Under the pieces are notes generated by a model. The model was not told where the DNA came from, searched no databases, and saw nothing but the letters and a program-made list of their open reading frames with translations. From Pseudo-nitzschia pungens (Eukaryota > Bacillariophyta > Bacillariophyceae > Bacillariales > Bacillariaceae): a stretch of 64,000 nucleotides of DNA. The stretch spans positions 4,340,001 through 4,404,000 of the forward strand of contig CM074759.1 of NCBI GenBank assembly GCA_037355855.1. The letters are read 5' to 3'. Positions 9,804 to 20,693 of this stretch are shown piece after piece. Made by a program: the position numbers and the translations under genes. Every line of letters begins with the position of its first letter. Position 1 is the stretch's first letter.

Positions 9804-10124
9804 CGAGCTAGCGTAGCTAGCTCAAGCCACGACTGAATAATTAACCGAATCCCATATGGGAATCGAATATTATATCCTCAGTCATGAATACATTTTGATA
9901 TGTGTTCTAACTATTATGGTCGAGTCCCAGATTAGGATATATGCCTAATCGTGGGAACCGACAATGAACCAACATTTACGGCAGAGCATGCCAAAGTGTG
10001 GCTATGCTCGCGACCTCGAAATTTTATATGTCTCCATTCTCAATTCACGTAACAATATCTCGTAAAGTATCTAAACATTCACAATTATTCATACTACTCC
10101 GAATTTCTACTCTAGACTGTAACA
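9799..10124 (+). repeat. Family A 3' LTR (326 bp)
   Basis: It starts TGTGACG and ends CTGTAACA, the same ends in the same orientation as the intact element's LTR read on its coding strand. A purine tract precedes it immediately. Confidence 0.85.
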
Positions 10125-10461
10125 GTCATAGGGTACTTCCTCATGGTGGTGGTATTCATCCACTTGGAAGGTCCATTTGATGGTCTTGGAGCTTGAAAAC
10201 TCTATCAATCGTAGTCCCACTGAAGCCGCAGACTTCGTTCGGAACTTGCCTCCGTACGTGTTGTAGGTGACAGATCTTTGGTCTCGGTTCATTAGTTGAC
10301 TTCGGTCGACAAATTGCCTTAATACGATGGATTTGGAACAACCAGAGTCTAATAGACCCCGGAGCATCCTCCCCCTTCCCTTGTGGTCCAATACCTCCAC
10401 ACAGACGTCTGCAAAACCGGTTGATTATGTGGGGTCCAGTGTGGATGGTATTAGGAGCCAT
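10125..10461 (-). pseudogene. Family B retropepsin-like protease, truncated
   Basis: The LLDSGCSKSIVL block near 10330-10370 is the catalytic Asp-Ser-Gly of an aspartic protease. Downstream residues run to VPYD, where the inserted family A LTR begins. The protease frame differs from the gag frame and has a stop (TAA) some 85 nt upstream of the active site, so its expression would need a frameshift or an upstream join that I cannot define here. Confidence 0.7.
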
Positions 10462-11895
10462 TCAGTTGTGGGATCCTTTCTTTTTGAAGGTCTTTCTGTA
10501 CTTTCTTCTGTACTCTTTGAGTTCGCATTCAGAGATATTTATCTCGTCGTCGGAAACCTCGTGGTCAGCTTGGGCCATGGCCAGTACATAAGAGTACTCG
10601 TGGTTCGACAGGTTCCTTCCCCAGTGGGGTTTGGAGTACTGTTCAGAGTCTGACTCTTCTTTTGCCACAAAATGCTCCTTAAGCAGGTTGATGGTCTCCC
10701 GGTCAAACTTTCCCTTCTTGGGGGGTCCGCCGGTTAGTTTCCAGCATTTGCTGGCGTGGATCTTGCCACAGGTCTTGCATAGCTGCTTGTTGCTGTTGTC
10801 CATAGGGCGCTTCTTCTTGCCAGGGGACTTGGCGTGTCCTCCCCCAGATGCGGCCTTGGGATTTTTCTTGGCGCCGCCGTTCTTCTTTTCGAGGTCATTG
10901 ATGCGCTTCTGGAGGTCTTCCTCCTTCCGGATGGTGGTTTCCAGATTTTTGAGCTTGTTGATGGTGGTGTTAAAGGAGTGGGTGTAGAGGTCCCATCCAA
11001 TGTGTTCCAGCGTCTCTCGTTGGGAGTGGGTCATGTTGGAATCCAATATTTCCTTCATTTCTGCTGGTGTGAAACTGGTCGGTGTTTCCGCCTGTTCACT
11101 GCCACACTCCCAGAGACATTCTGGGAGGTAGCTCTGTAGTTTGGCCATTCGGTTGGCCCAGGCTCGGATGCCATATTTGAGTTCCACTCGCATCCCTCGC
11201 ATGAATCTACAAAGGAGAATATACGAGCGCTTCCCATTTGTGTCATTGCCGAAGATTTTGAGCTTGAGGACATGCATGCATTCCTCCATGACATCCTTCC
11301 TGTACTCCTCTGATTGGTAGTACTGGGTGAGGGCGTCTGCTACCCTTTTCTTTGGGATTGGAGAACCGAGGTCTTCGACCTCTGGTTCCTTGTCCGGTTT
11401 TGCCTTAGCGGTGTCGGTTTTGTCGGCGCTGGGAGGGTTCTCCTTTGCCTTCTCCGTGGAGGTTCCCGTGGGAGTTTCAGTGGCGTTTTGCCCCATCGAT
11501 AGGAGTATGTTGCTGGCTTGATCGCGCTTTTCAATTTCCTGGATCTTTTTCTGCACAAGTTTGTTATTGTGGATTTTGTGATTCGGTTCGGCGTAGTAGG
11601 TCCGTGCGAGTGTCCGTTGGACAAGGGACAGTGCCTCCCCAGAGAGGATCCTTTGCAGGATGTCCAGTTTCTGGTCTCCTTGGAGTTTGTCATTGCCGGC
11701 AATTTTCTGGTCAAAGTCTCTCTTCCAGATGATGAAGAGTTCTGGTCTTTCAGTACCATTGAGGACTTTCAGGTAGTCGCTGAATGCGACGCCGTCCTTC
11801 TCACTGTCGACACTCATCTTTACGGTGGTGGCGTCTTCCGGCCAGTCTTCCCGGGTGATGTTAAAGGGTTTCAGTTTGGTCCCTTTGGTTGCCAT
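10462..11895 (-). CDS. Family B Gag protein
   Basis: An intact 477-residue ORF starting at an ATG at 11895. It is a capsid-nucleocapsid type protein: a helical N-terminal half, a Pro/Lys/Glu-rich linker at about 150-190, a second helical region (QYYQSEEYRKDVMEEC to the LECLWECGS region), a coiled-coil stretch near 320-345 (NLETTIRKEEDLQKRIND) and one zinc knuckle near 368-382 (CKTCGKIHASKC, CX2CX4HX4C-like). The C-terminus is basic. It would coat element RNA in virus-like particles. The protease follows directly in another frame. The ORF is undamaged although the rest of the element is cut off. Confidence 0.8.
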   Translation of the reverse strand: MATKGTKLKPFNITREDWPEDATTVKMSVDSEKDGVAFSDYLKVLNGTERPELFIIWKRDFDQKIAGNDKLQGDQKLDILQRILSGEALSLVQRTLARTYYAEPNHKIHNNKLVQKKIQEIEKRDQASNILLSMGQNATETPTGTSTEKAKENPPSADKTDTAKAKPDKEPEVEDLGSPIPKKRVADALTQYYQSEEYRKDVMEECMHVLKLKIFGNDTNGKRSYILLCRFMRGMRVELKYGIRAWANRMAKLQSYLPECLWECGSEQAETPTSFTPAEMKEILDSNMTHSQRETLEHIGWDLYTHSFNTTINKLKNLETTIRKEEDLQKRINDLEKKNGGAKKNPKAASGGGHAKSPGKKKRPMDNSNKQLCKTCGKIHASKCWKLTGGPPKKGKFDRETINLLKEHFVAKEESDSEQYSKPHWGRNLSNHEYSYVLAMAQADHEVSDDEINISECELKEYRRKYRKTFKKKGSHN

Positions 11896-12643
11896 GGTGG
11901 GTTAATCAGTTTTCTATTAAATTTAGTTTAGTTACACTATTTCTGTTATCCTGTTGCTTTGTGCTGAACTGAGCAAGAATGATTGCTCCAGTTCTTCCAG
12001 TTTTCAGCTCTGAATTAAGCTGTTCTCGCGATAACTTGTGTTATAACTGATTTTCCCCCTGGTTTGTTCGGTGGTGGGAGTTGTTTCTCTCTTTAGTTCC
12101 CGGGAATCCTGTGGTTCCCCGGAGTTGTTTCTGTTTTTATTTTGTTTGATTCGATTCCTGTGGTTCTCCGGCGTTGCTTCTCTATTAAGCCGTCACCGGG
12201 CTGGTCCCACTTCCCGTTGTCCCGTGGGATTAGTGGTGTTCGGGTATTTATTATATACCTTTCCAGATATCCGTATATCACGGTTTTGGTTGGCATACCC
12301 TTTTTGGTCTGTCTGTCCCCTCAGTGTTGATCCAATTAGTCCACTCGCTGGATTATGTGTCACTTTTTCAGTGCATATTTTCGAATTTTTCGATTATTTC
12401 CTGTTGTCGACCATGGTCCTGTTTAGGTCCTTAGGTGTCTCTGTTGCTGCTGCTGCTCCATCTACTGGAGCTAGTCGCGGTTGGGGTCAGTATTCCTTGG
12501 TGCTGCAGACACTGGATATCCTTCTCCCTGTTTTGCGTCTCTGTGCCTCCATTTTTCCGGCAGTCTTTCGATCTCGTCGGTCCCTTGGCCGATCGATCTC
12601 TTTCTGCTCATGGTCATCAGCACTCAGCTTGATTTTAAAATCA
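11896..12643 (-). other. Family B 5' leader
   Basis: About 750 nt without a convincing ORF between the 5' LTR and gag. Its LTR-proximal end (12630-12643) is the perfect palindrome tgattttaaaatca, standing exactly where a tRNA primer-binding site is expected. No TGG-starting primer site is visible there. Confidence 0.65.
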
Positions 12644-12834
12644 TGCCATACCCCGGGTCTACTACTGATTAGAATAGTAGTGATATGCAAATTGTGAGCT
12701 CTATTGGTTAGTCTATATGCTACAGTTCTAAGAGCTCTCTGGCAATCGGCGATTCTGTCGACTCGCTGATTGTTTTTATCCTTATCCTTAATCCAGTCCC
12801 GAGTGGGCTCGTGACTGTATTCTGGTGCACGGCA
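12644..12834 (-). repeat. Family B 5' LTR (191 bp)
   Basis: On the plus strand it starts tgccataccccgggtctact and ends ggtgcacggca, so it has TG...CA ends on both strands. The same ends and several internal blocks are seen at 50181-50351 (171 bp), the 3' LTR of the second family B copy. Confidence 0.85.
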
Positions 12835-12943
12835 AGTGTGTTTGAGCCTTTTTTTCTGTCAAAATCGACCTTGTAGAACTGATTTTTTGAACTGCTTTCT
12901 GATTTTGGTGACAACGATGACGAGAATCTGACAATCCACGACC

Positions 12944-14042
12944 ATGGTGAATGGCAATCCCCTGAAGAGCAATACAGTCCAGCCTGCTCTCCAAACGCCT
13001 AGATATGCCACTAATACTGACATTCCTATCCCTAGAAATGGAGGGAATGGCTATTCTGAAGACATGAGGAGACACACGGTCGTGAGATACGAGGAAATTG
13101 GAAAAAATATCAACAATATCGAGACTCTTCCACATGTGTCAACTGCCAAAACGCTACAACAGACGAATCAGAGAGTTGGGAAGAAATGTTCGAATGAGGC
13201 ACACTGGTAACAAGATGAAGGAGGGGATCCAAGGATATCCAATGTTTTTGCTTGCCGTATACAGAAAGATCTATCCAAAGGCAACGAGGTATGAGTGTAT
13301 TGCATTCCTCTGGAGATCGTACAGCAGATACTTACCTGTCCCACGGGTGTATTCTCTCAAGGATATTACCGAAGCAGAAAATTTGATTGGAATCAACAGG
13401 AAGAAGGGGTCTACAACAGCGAATCAAGCCTTCACTTTTCAAAATCGGTACAAGCGATTCAGGTACTGGACAATGAATTATCCATACGGAATTGCGGACA
13501 TCCGTAGGGACGATATGATTGATGTGGATGAAGCAGGGATTAAACTGGAGAACACAAACAGGAGAATGGGCAAAGCGTCGATTTGCGGGCAAGTGCGCCA
13601 GAGAGGGAACTATGGGCATGGTGTAAATCATACACTCAAGATGGCAATCAGCAGGGATCCCGAGGGACGCCGCTGGGTTAGATTTGATACAACAGGGACC
13701 GACGCTATCTCTTTTGCTGCGTTTATCGAGAGCATCCTCGAATCCCTGCCACAAGGGATGCCAGGGAATAGGAAGTGCTTTATCATGGATAATTTGCTGG
13801 CTCACCACAATCCACTGACGCTGGGTGCAATTCTAGCAGCGGGGCACCGATTTATGTTCCGTGCCCCTTATTATCCAGTGGATGGACCAATTGAGTATGT
13901 ATTCAATACAATTGAAATGGCATTGAGCTACAAGATGTACAACATCGCCAACCAAGCTGAACTGAGCCAGCAACTGTATGCAATTATTCGCGGAATCCCT
14001 GAGTTTGTAAACTACTTTGCGAACGTCGGATATACGAACTGA
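12944..14042 (+). pseudogene. Tc1/mariner (IS630)-like DDE transposase, frameshifted
   Basis: A good ATG (accATGg, 12944) opens a frame ending at 13210. The main part continues in another frame, open from 13098 to 14042, so a frameshift lies between about 13100 and 13210. The second part has DMIDVDEAG (first Asp), CFIMDNLLAHH (second Asp) and YYPVDGPIE (Glu), with 34 residues between the second Asp and Glu, a DD34E spacing as in Tc1-like enzymes. KKGSTTANQAF precedes the first Asp. The expected N-terminal helix-turn-helix would span the frameshift. Terminal repeats could not be assigned; the foldback element begins just after the stop and may or may not belong to it. Confidence 0.75.
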
Positions 14043-14046
14043 GTGT

Positions 14047-14930
14047 ATTGTCGGGTCTCCACCATTGTCGATTGTCGATTGTCGCGTCTCCACCACCATT
14101 GTCGATGTATATTGTCGCGTCTCTACCATTGTCGATTGTCGATTTGGTTGTATTTCTTAGTGGTAGTTTAGATTTGGTTTTGCAAGTTGCAAAAATAGAA
14201 ATAATGAATTATTATTGCTGAGCTTTGCTGAGTGCTTTTGGTAGTGGTAGTGGATCGATCGATTCGATCGTGTTTTCAATTCCGGACTTTCGTGTACGGG
14301 TATGTTCGATATGCAGACTTGTAGATATACAATAGCTAGAGAGAGGTCTAACACCTCTGAATCCCAGTAGTTCTTCTATTCTTTACGGCGCCGGTTGACT
14401 TCAATCCCAGGAGTTGACGCGTCCGCCGACTTCAATCCCAGGAGTTCTTCTATACTTTGCGGCGCCGGTCAACTTCGATCCCACCATGTGGACGTCCAAG
14501 GTTTTCTATTGTGCCTATGTTACATATCCACCAATGGAGATGGATATAATCGATTCCCACAAGTGTTCGATACTTAGCTGTGGGAGTGACACGGGAGTGA
14601 CGTGGGAGTGACACTGCCGGCGGCACTATTGGGTACAATCAAAAACCTATTTCGAAGCAACTGGTAGAGCAAACTGGAGCAACACTAATTCATTATTTCT
14701 ATTTTTGCAACTCTGCAAAAGCAAAATCTAAACAACCACTAAGAAATACAACCAAAATTGAAATCGACAATGGTGGGGATACTGGAGACACAACAATCTT
14801 CTGGTGGAGACGCAACAATTGACAATCGACAATGGTGGAGACGCCGACGCGACAATCTATTCGTGGTGGAGACGCGACAATCTATTTGTGGTGGAGACGC
14901 GACAATCTATTCGTGGTGGAGACGCCTTCA
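14047..14930. mobile_element. Foldback / long-TIR non-autonomous DNA element
   Basis: The left arm (14047-14211) and right arm (14686-14930) are imperfect inverted copies. The outer parts are tandem repeats around gtcgcgtctccaccac; the right arm has three such units of about 26 bp. The inner parts share a unique stretch from ttggttgtatttcttagtgg to aaatagaaataatgaatta. The centre (14212-14685) is non-coding but has an internal direct repeat (cttcaatcccaggagtt, near 14400 and 14430). It may be a foldback element or MITE related to the neighbouring transposase. The right end abuts the stop codon of the next gene. Confidence 0.7.
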
Positions 14931-16105
14931 GTTCCCTCCCTTGTTTGCCTTCTTCTTCTTCTTGATAGAAGATGGGAATGGATAGGCTTGGTCCAATAGA
15001 CGCTTGAGGTCTTTGGGACCTGCGTCCTTGTTTCTTTTCAAGATCCCTTGAGCAATCTTTCTCACTTTCCTGAAGGGAAGATCGATAATGTGAGCAACGT
15101 CCCTGCCCAAGGCAGAGTCAGGAGACCCTGGCAAATCAACGTTGATGATTGGATTGTAAGCGCACTCAACAACGCTATTAAAGGTTTCATTCACCATGGC
15201 CGTAGCAGGAGTATCATCTGTCTTCTGGCGTTTGAAGGATGTTACAGACACAACCGACAAGTCTTCATCATCAGGCACATCGATTATCTCCTGTTCTTTC
15301 ACGAGCCGGTCCACCTCTGCTTGTGACGCTGCAGATGGCATCTTTACAGTTCCATTCACTGCAGCGTTGACAGAAAGAAAAGTCTTCATGCTTGCGTTTA
15401 TTGGAACTTTATGCTTCTGCAATTTCCTGGGGGGTGGCTTTTTCGTCTCGCTGCTGGATGGATCGAACGGACCAAGGGTCGGCAGCGTTCCTGGTGGATC
15501 GGACTGATTGTTGCAACTGTCGAAGGAGTGGCATTTCTTGGCACTGCTGCTGGAGGCCCCATCTCTAGCCGATTGTTTCTTGCCCTGAATCCTCCATTCT
15601 CTTTGCCAAGGAGACGCGTATCGAAAACAGCGCCGCCAGGGAGGGCAATATTGACGGCAGTCCCGGCAAAATCCCGCAGAGATGACAAGTTGATAGAAGA
15701 ATCCTCCATCAATCTTTGGCTTGCTCCTTGGAAATACAGATTTTCCATACGAATGGCATCACTATCATCAGTTTTTCCATTTCTGGCATGGATAACTGCA
15801 GCTTCAGCAGTGTGCGCTTCCATTGCAGACGTGGCAAAGATTGATCCAATTGCTCTTCCAGCAGCAGCATTGCCAGTGTCGCCAATGTTTTCCTTGTCAG
15901 CAATCTTCTCTGCTCCCTTGTTGGTGGAAATCATGTCTACAGAATTTTTTTTGTACGCAAAACTGCAATTACAAGAACAGACCGGGCACTTGCATTCATT
16001 GTTGCTGTCCAGTTTCGCACCACCATTCGCGTTGCAATCGCGGCAAGATCCATTCCCAGCAGCGTCCAGGCATCTGATCTGATGGCAATGGCACTGGAGG
16101 ACTTC
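14928..16105 (-). pseudogene. Unknown cysteine-rich gene, 3' part (split by LTR element)
   Basis: This is the downstream part of the gene beginning at 28250; the family A element (16106-27517) interrupts it. Just inside the break, before the Met at 15934, it encodes a Cys-rich block: CHCHQIRC, CRDC and CKCPVCSCNC, probably metal-binding. An Ala-rich region follows (EKIADKENIGDTGNAAAG, MEAHTAEAAVIHARNG). The frame shifts near 15500-15550 into one that stays open to 14928 and ends in KKKKKANKGGN; that part contains VKEQEIIDVPDDEDLSVV and LPFRKVRKIAQGILKRNKDA. I do not recognise the family. It may be a domesticated or mobile-element gene rather than a core host gene. Confidence 0.55.
16101..16105. 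repeat. Target-site duplication acttc, left copy
   Basis: Matches 27518-27522 on the other side of the family A element and marks a single insertion into the cysteine-rich gene. Confidence 0.85.
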
Positions 16106-16385
16106 TGTTACACTCGTCTAAGGTAGAAAAATTGGAGTAGTATTAAAATTGTGACTAATCATTAACTCTTAAGCGAGCGTTTCAGCTTTCATGTAAACGT
16201 TTGAATATATACAAGCGCGCCTTGCTACTATTTGAATAACGGCGCACATGCATTGCTGGAGCGTCCGGCGCACAGTTTGAATATTTGTATTCAAACACCG
16301 GTCACTCCTAAAGCCGGGCGGCTTATATGTGGGATTCAGTTAATTATTTAATCGTGGTTCATGCTCGCTACGCTAGCATGTCACA
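16106..16385 (-). repeat. Family A copy 2, 3' LTR (280 bp)
   Basis: Begins tgttacactc and ends gcatgtcaca on the plus strand. It differs from the 27241-27517 LTR mainly by a 3-nt indel near the start and scattered substitutions. Its sequence is well diverged from the LTRs at 38586 and 44012 apart from the ends and the gggattcrgttaattattta block. Confidence 0.85.
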
Positions 16386-18919
16386 TAGTGCCTCATGATT
16401 GGATGAATCCTATATTAGGCTGCCCAATGACATGGTCGTCGACTCCGACTCCGGCTCCGGCTCCTTGTAAGGAGTCAGCTTCCGGATGTTCACTGTTTCG
16501 ACCACTGAGGGAGCTTTCTGCAGTTTCACTGTACCATTGTCGTTGACTTGTACAATCGTAAAAGGGCCTGTTCTTCGGGCTGCAGCTTGTCCGGGTCTGG
16601 CTCTTGCAGCCATACCTTATCATTGCTTCTGAAGGTATGTTCTATCCTCTTGGCATTGTCCCAGAGCAGGGCCTTGTTGATTCCCTGTTGTCTGAGCTGT
16701 TGGAGTGCCAATAGATTGGAGGTTAGTGGCAGATTCTATCATCATGTCCCTGTTGAAGACCAGGGATCCTGGAGAGGCTTGTAAGGAGGTGCTGACTGCG
16801 CATCGAGAGGCATGCATGCATGTTGCTAGGGCATTATCCATGAGCTGAGTGGCTCTGGCGTTGGCTTGTGGAGGGTTAACATGCACTAGCAAAACTCGTA
16901 GGATATCAGCCACTGTGTGATGGACGCGTTCACAGATGGCATTGGCCTGTGGATTCTTCACTGTAGTGGGGACTGATTGGACTCCATACTGTTTGAGAGT
17001 GAGTTGGAATTCTGCCCCTAGGAAACTCACCACCATTGTCGTGGATACATCTGTTTGGTCTAGGATATCTTGAGAGCCAGCAGTTCTTGAATTGATCAGA
17101 GACGTGCTGAGAAGATTTGTCTCTGATCCGGATGATTTCAAGAAGGTTGGTAACTGGATCAATGCAGGTGAGGGCCTTGAAGTTGTAGATCTTGTTTTGG
17201 GCTGTAATCTTCCAGGGGCCTATTAAGATCAACATGGACTTCATCGAAGGGAGATATTGGCGCTTCTTTGGGAGGAAGCTTCCCATATTTAGCTTGCCTG
17301 CTCTTGTATTGGATGCCATCATCAGGGCAAATGTAGGACTTGCATAAGTTGGACAGGTTGTCTGCATAGAAGCGAGCTGCGATAGTCTTATATAATCTGG
17401 TGGATCCACAATGACCCAACAGGAGATGGTACCACTTGATGGTATCATTGTGAGAGAACTTGGTATGTAAATTCTCCAATTATCTGGATTGGATTGGTTG
17501 GCATAGCAAAGGAGGTTATTGCCTTGTAATTCTTGGTAAAAGAATGCTTTGGATTGAATCTTGAACTTGATAGTCGGGTCCTTTTGCTGATGGAGGTATA
17601 TCTTGGTATAGTTAACCGGGCATTCCATGTCTTGGTTGTTTGGTAGGTTGACTAGACACTCATTGTTCAGCAAACAGGAGTATAACTCCTGATCTGCGTC
17701 ATTGCATAAGTGCTGGAATAGATTGGGGAACTCTGCTAAAAAACAGTTCTTCATCTTGCTTGGGGACTTCAAGTTTCAAAAAAAATCGATAAGAGTGCCC
17801 TTACCAAGGGCTTCTTTCTTCCCCACAGTGGGTGGATCCATCCTGGGTAGTCTGGAGAAGGCATCAGCAAGAACATTCTTTTTGCCTTCAACATAGGTGA
17901 GGTCAACACCAAATTCTTCTAGGAATAGTCTCCACCGGAGGACTCGTTGGACTGAGAGGGTTCGGAAGGTAAGGTTCTTGTGGTCGGTGTATACGTTGAT
18001 GACGCCACCGAGTAGCATCTTCCGGTACTCTTTGCAGCAGAGTACTATTGCGAGGAGTTGTTCTTTCTCCATAGTGGTATAATTCTTTTGGGCATCAGAT
18101 AGTTTCTTGGACCAATAAGCAATAGGCTTGCCATCTTGGAGGATAGCAGCGCTGAGCTGTAGGTCTGAGGCATCAGTATACAGTTCAAAGGGCTTGTTGA
18201 GGTCTGGATAGGTGTTTAGCGCATCTGCTGCCACCATTGCTTTCATCTCTTGAAAGGCTTTATCTTGAGCAGGTCCCCAAGTGAAGGCAGAAGGAGCTTT
18301 CCTTTGTTTGCCTTTTATGGCGGCTGCTTGGGGAGTCTTCTTGGGCGTACCAGTTATATCAAAGAGAGGAGATAGGACATGGGATCTTCGGGGCCACATG
18401 TCTCTGTAGTATCCCACTGCTCCAAGGAAGGACTTGACTTGAGTGATAGTTCGGGGCCTATCCATGTGTAGAATGGCTTCAATCTTCTTGCGCCATGGCT
18501 TAACTGCTGTAGGCGTCATCCAGTATCCGAGGAAGTCGGTCTCTTGTACAGCCCAGTCACACTTAAGTGGGTTGCATTTAAGTCCATTTTGGTTGAGCCG
18601 GTGTAGGATCTTGTCTATGGTCTTCATGTGGAGATCAAAGGAGCCATTGGTCCAGATACCAATATCATCAATATAAACAGTGCAGTCAGTGTCTTGTAGG
18701 ATATCTTCCATTAGTTGCTGAGCAACATCTGGAGAGACTTTGACACCCATTGGTAGTCTTTGGTATTCATAGCAACCATATGGCGTTACTATGGTACAGA
18801 GTTTCTTGCTTGCGTCGTCCAGTTCAAAGCAATAGTATTGCATGGAGAGGTCAATCTTGGTGAAGTGGGTATACTTGCCTCGCTTATTCATGATATCTTG
18901 TATCCTTGGTATGGGATAT
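16386..18919 (-). pseudogene. Family A integrase, RNase H and RT C-terminal part, frameshifted
   Basis: Similarity to the intact pol at 38939-42826 runs through the whole segment in several frames. Integrase pieces lie at 16410-17479, with frame changes near 16620, 17160 and 17470 and a run of eight A near 17777-17785. From 17786 to 18919 one frame is open and keeps YIDD (near 18660-18680), the RNase H block YTDASD and TDHKNLTF. The RT is cut at IQDIMN..YPIPRIV by the short LINE-derived element starting at 18920; its N-terminal part continues at 20713. Confidence 0.8.
18901..18919. repeat. 19-bp target-site duplication, left copy
   Basis: tatccttggtatgggatat, repeated at 20694-20712 on the far side of short element 1. 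The length is typical of LINE-type target-primed insertion. Confidence 0.9.
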
Positions 18920-20693
18920 ACAATTTGCGCGAAGCGCATTTTGTCCGACGTTCCGATGTTCCAGTACTAAAAATACGTAGATTTCTACACAACTTTACCA
19001 TGCGATATCTCGCTCCCTTTTACACCCCCAATCACAACCCCAGGACCTACATGTATTAACCAAGACCTGCGCTCTTCGTTTCTGCTATCGGTTCAGTTGC
19101 TGTCTGCTTCTTTTGGTTGATTTGGTTGCCAATTCACCACTCGGCTGATCGATCGAGCAGCAGCAACAGCACCAAAACAAAACCGACACATAATTTTCTA
19201 CAGCAATTCCAGTACAGATTCTACCGTACAGCAAAACCGACAACACCCTACGACAGGTACATGTCTATTGCTTCGATCTGTTTCCCAGCTCCATTCCAAG
19301 GCCCCTAAGTATATCTTATACTTAATGTTCTACACTGTTTCCAAGCTGCTTAAGTGATTCTCACTTAATGTTCTACATTCTTCGAAGTTCCTTGCTGAGT
19401 CCTCTTAAGTCTTTTCAAGTCGAAGTTCACGAACAGCCCCTTCCACTGTAGGAACCTTTTTATAAAAAGAAATTCTGTCCTCTGTTTTCAAGTCCATTGC
19501 CCTGCTGGACCCTAAGTGTTTTTCACTTATGGTCCTACTGTTTCTTGACCCAAGCCCCAAAGCCGCTAAGTACAGCTCGCTTCGGGCTCGACTACCTACA
19601 TATACCTCCCAGATGTACTGTATAAATGTCATCTGTTTCCAAGTCTACTGCCCTGATGGACCCTAAGTGTTTTCGCTTATGGTCCTACTGTTTCCTTACC
19701 CAAGCCCCAAAGCCGCTAAGTACAGCTCGCTTAAGGTTCTCCTACCTACATATACCTCTCAGATGCACACTTCAACTGTCATCTGTTTTCAAGACTACTG
19801 CCCTGCTGGACCATAAGTGTTCTCACTTAAGGTCCTACTATTTCCTGACCCAAGCCCCAAAGCCGCTAAGTACAGCTTGCTTAAGGCTCTCCTACCTACA
19901 TAACCCTCTCAGATGCACACTTCAACTGTCATCTGTTTTCAAGTCTATTGCCCTGCCGGACCATAAGTGATATTTCCTTAGGTCCACCTGTTTTTTGACC
20001 CAAGCCCCAAAGTCGCTAAGTATTCTTTACTTAATGCACCACCACCTACATATACCCCTCCAGTTCACAGTACAGCAGAGACCTGTTTTCAAGCCTACAG
20101 CCCTGATGGTCCATAAGTGTTTTTCACTTAGAGCCCCTGTTTCCAAGCTACTACAGGAGAGCAAGTTCAAGTTCGAACAGAAGGCCAGCTGTTACGAATT
20201 TGAATTTGGTAGTAGGCTCCACCACCTCTACGTGTTTCCTACTACAAGTTCGAACAGAAGGACAGCTGTTACGAATTTGGTAGTAGGCTCCGTACTATAT
20301 GTACCATACAGTGGTAAGGAATGTGTTTGGGGCACTCGCATTACTGATGCTGCAATACAGCATGCAGCGACCAGGGACAGTTTTGCTTGGTGTTTTCCCT
20401 TTCACGTTCTTGTTACCCCGTCTCCTGTACGCTTTGCAACAGCTGTGTCTGTTGTGCTCTGGACTGGTTCATTTTTTTCCTGTTTCTTACCAAGGTTCGT
20501 TTGCAAAATAGCCGTCTTTACAACCTGGGGCCTATTCCCCATGGTTGAGGCGGCGCGTCGTTCTACAACTTGGGGCCTAACCTCTCTTCGATTGAGGCGA
20601 CGATAAAGTCTGGTTACAGACTGAGTAGCTTTTAACCACCTTCGGTGGATTTTCCTACTTAAATAAGTATATTATTATTATTATTATTATTAT
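18920..20693 (+). mobile_element. Short non-autonomous LINE derivative 1 (1774 bp)
   Basis: It is flanked by the 19-bp duplication. It starts acaatttgcgcgaagcgc followed by the block attttgtccgacgttccgat, which is also the 5' end of the full LINE at 51221-62002 (reverse). A region resembling the LINE leader (ggttgatttggttgcc, acataattttctacagcaa) follows, then five hairpin monomers of about 150 bp, an internal duplication (two copies of gttcgaacagaagg...gctgttacgaattt near 20170-20290), and a 3' end with the two LINE hairpins (20607-20622, 20636-20648) and an (ATT)n tail. It contains no RT. It most likely moves with the LINE's machinery. Confidence 0.85.
19490..20140 (+). repeat. Five ~150-bp leader monomers with hairpins
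   Basis: Monomer hairpins start at about 19506, 19658, 19808, 19958 and 20108, spaced 150-152 bp. Each unit has a stem such as ggaccctaagtg / cacttatggtcc with a T-rich loop, then tgacccaagccccaaagcc and gctaagtacagctcgctta. Two shorter hairpins of the same type (around 19310 and 19350) precede them. Confidence 0.85.

Larger units (their letters stand above)
9558..10124 (+). mobile_element. Ty3-type element family A, 3' end only
   Basis: The right flank of the gap holds the C-terminus of a family A polyprotein, a purine-rich tract (atcatggggcacta) and a complete 3' LTR (9799-10124). The LTR resembles, in reverse, those at 38586-38908 and 44012-44334. It is inserted into the protease gene of a family B element; gtcat (10125-10129) should be one copy of the 5-bp target duplication. 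Confidence 0.85.
10125..12834 (-). mobile_element. Ty3-type element family B, copy 1 (5' half)
   Basis: Minus-strand element with its 5' LTR at 12644-12834, an untranslated leader (11896-12643), gag and the start of a protease gene. The family A element at 9558-10124 cuts it at 10125. The LTR matches the one at 50181-50351, which ends the other family B copy. The pol part should lie beyond the gap, if it exists. Confidence 0.85.

Noticed and set aside
19995..20606. Open frame of about 200 codons at the 3' half of short element 1, also present in element 2
   Set aside because: The two copies are nearly identical there, so conservation says nothing, and the frame runs through the hairpin-containing 3' region with no recognisable protein feature.
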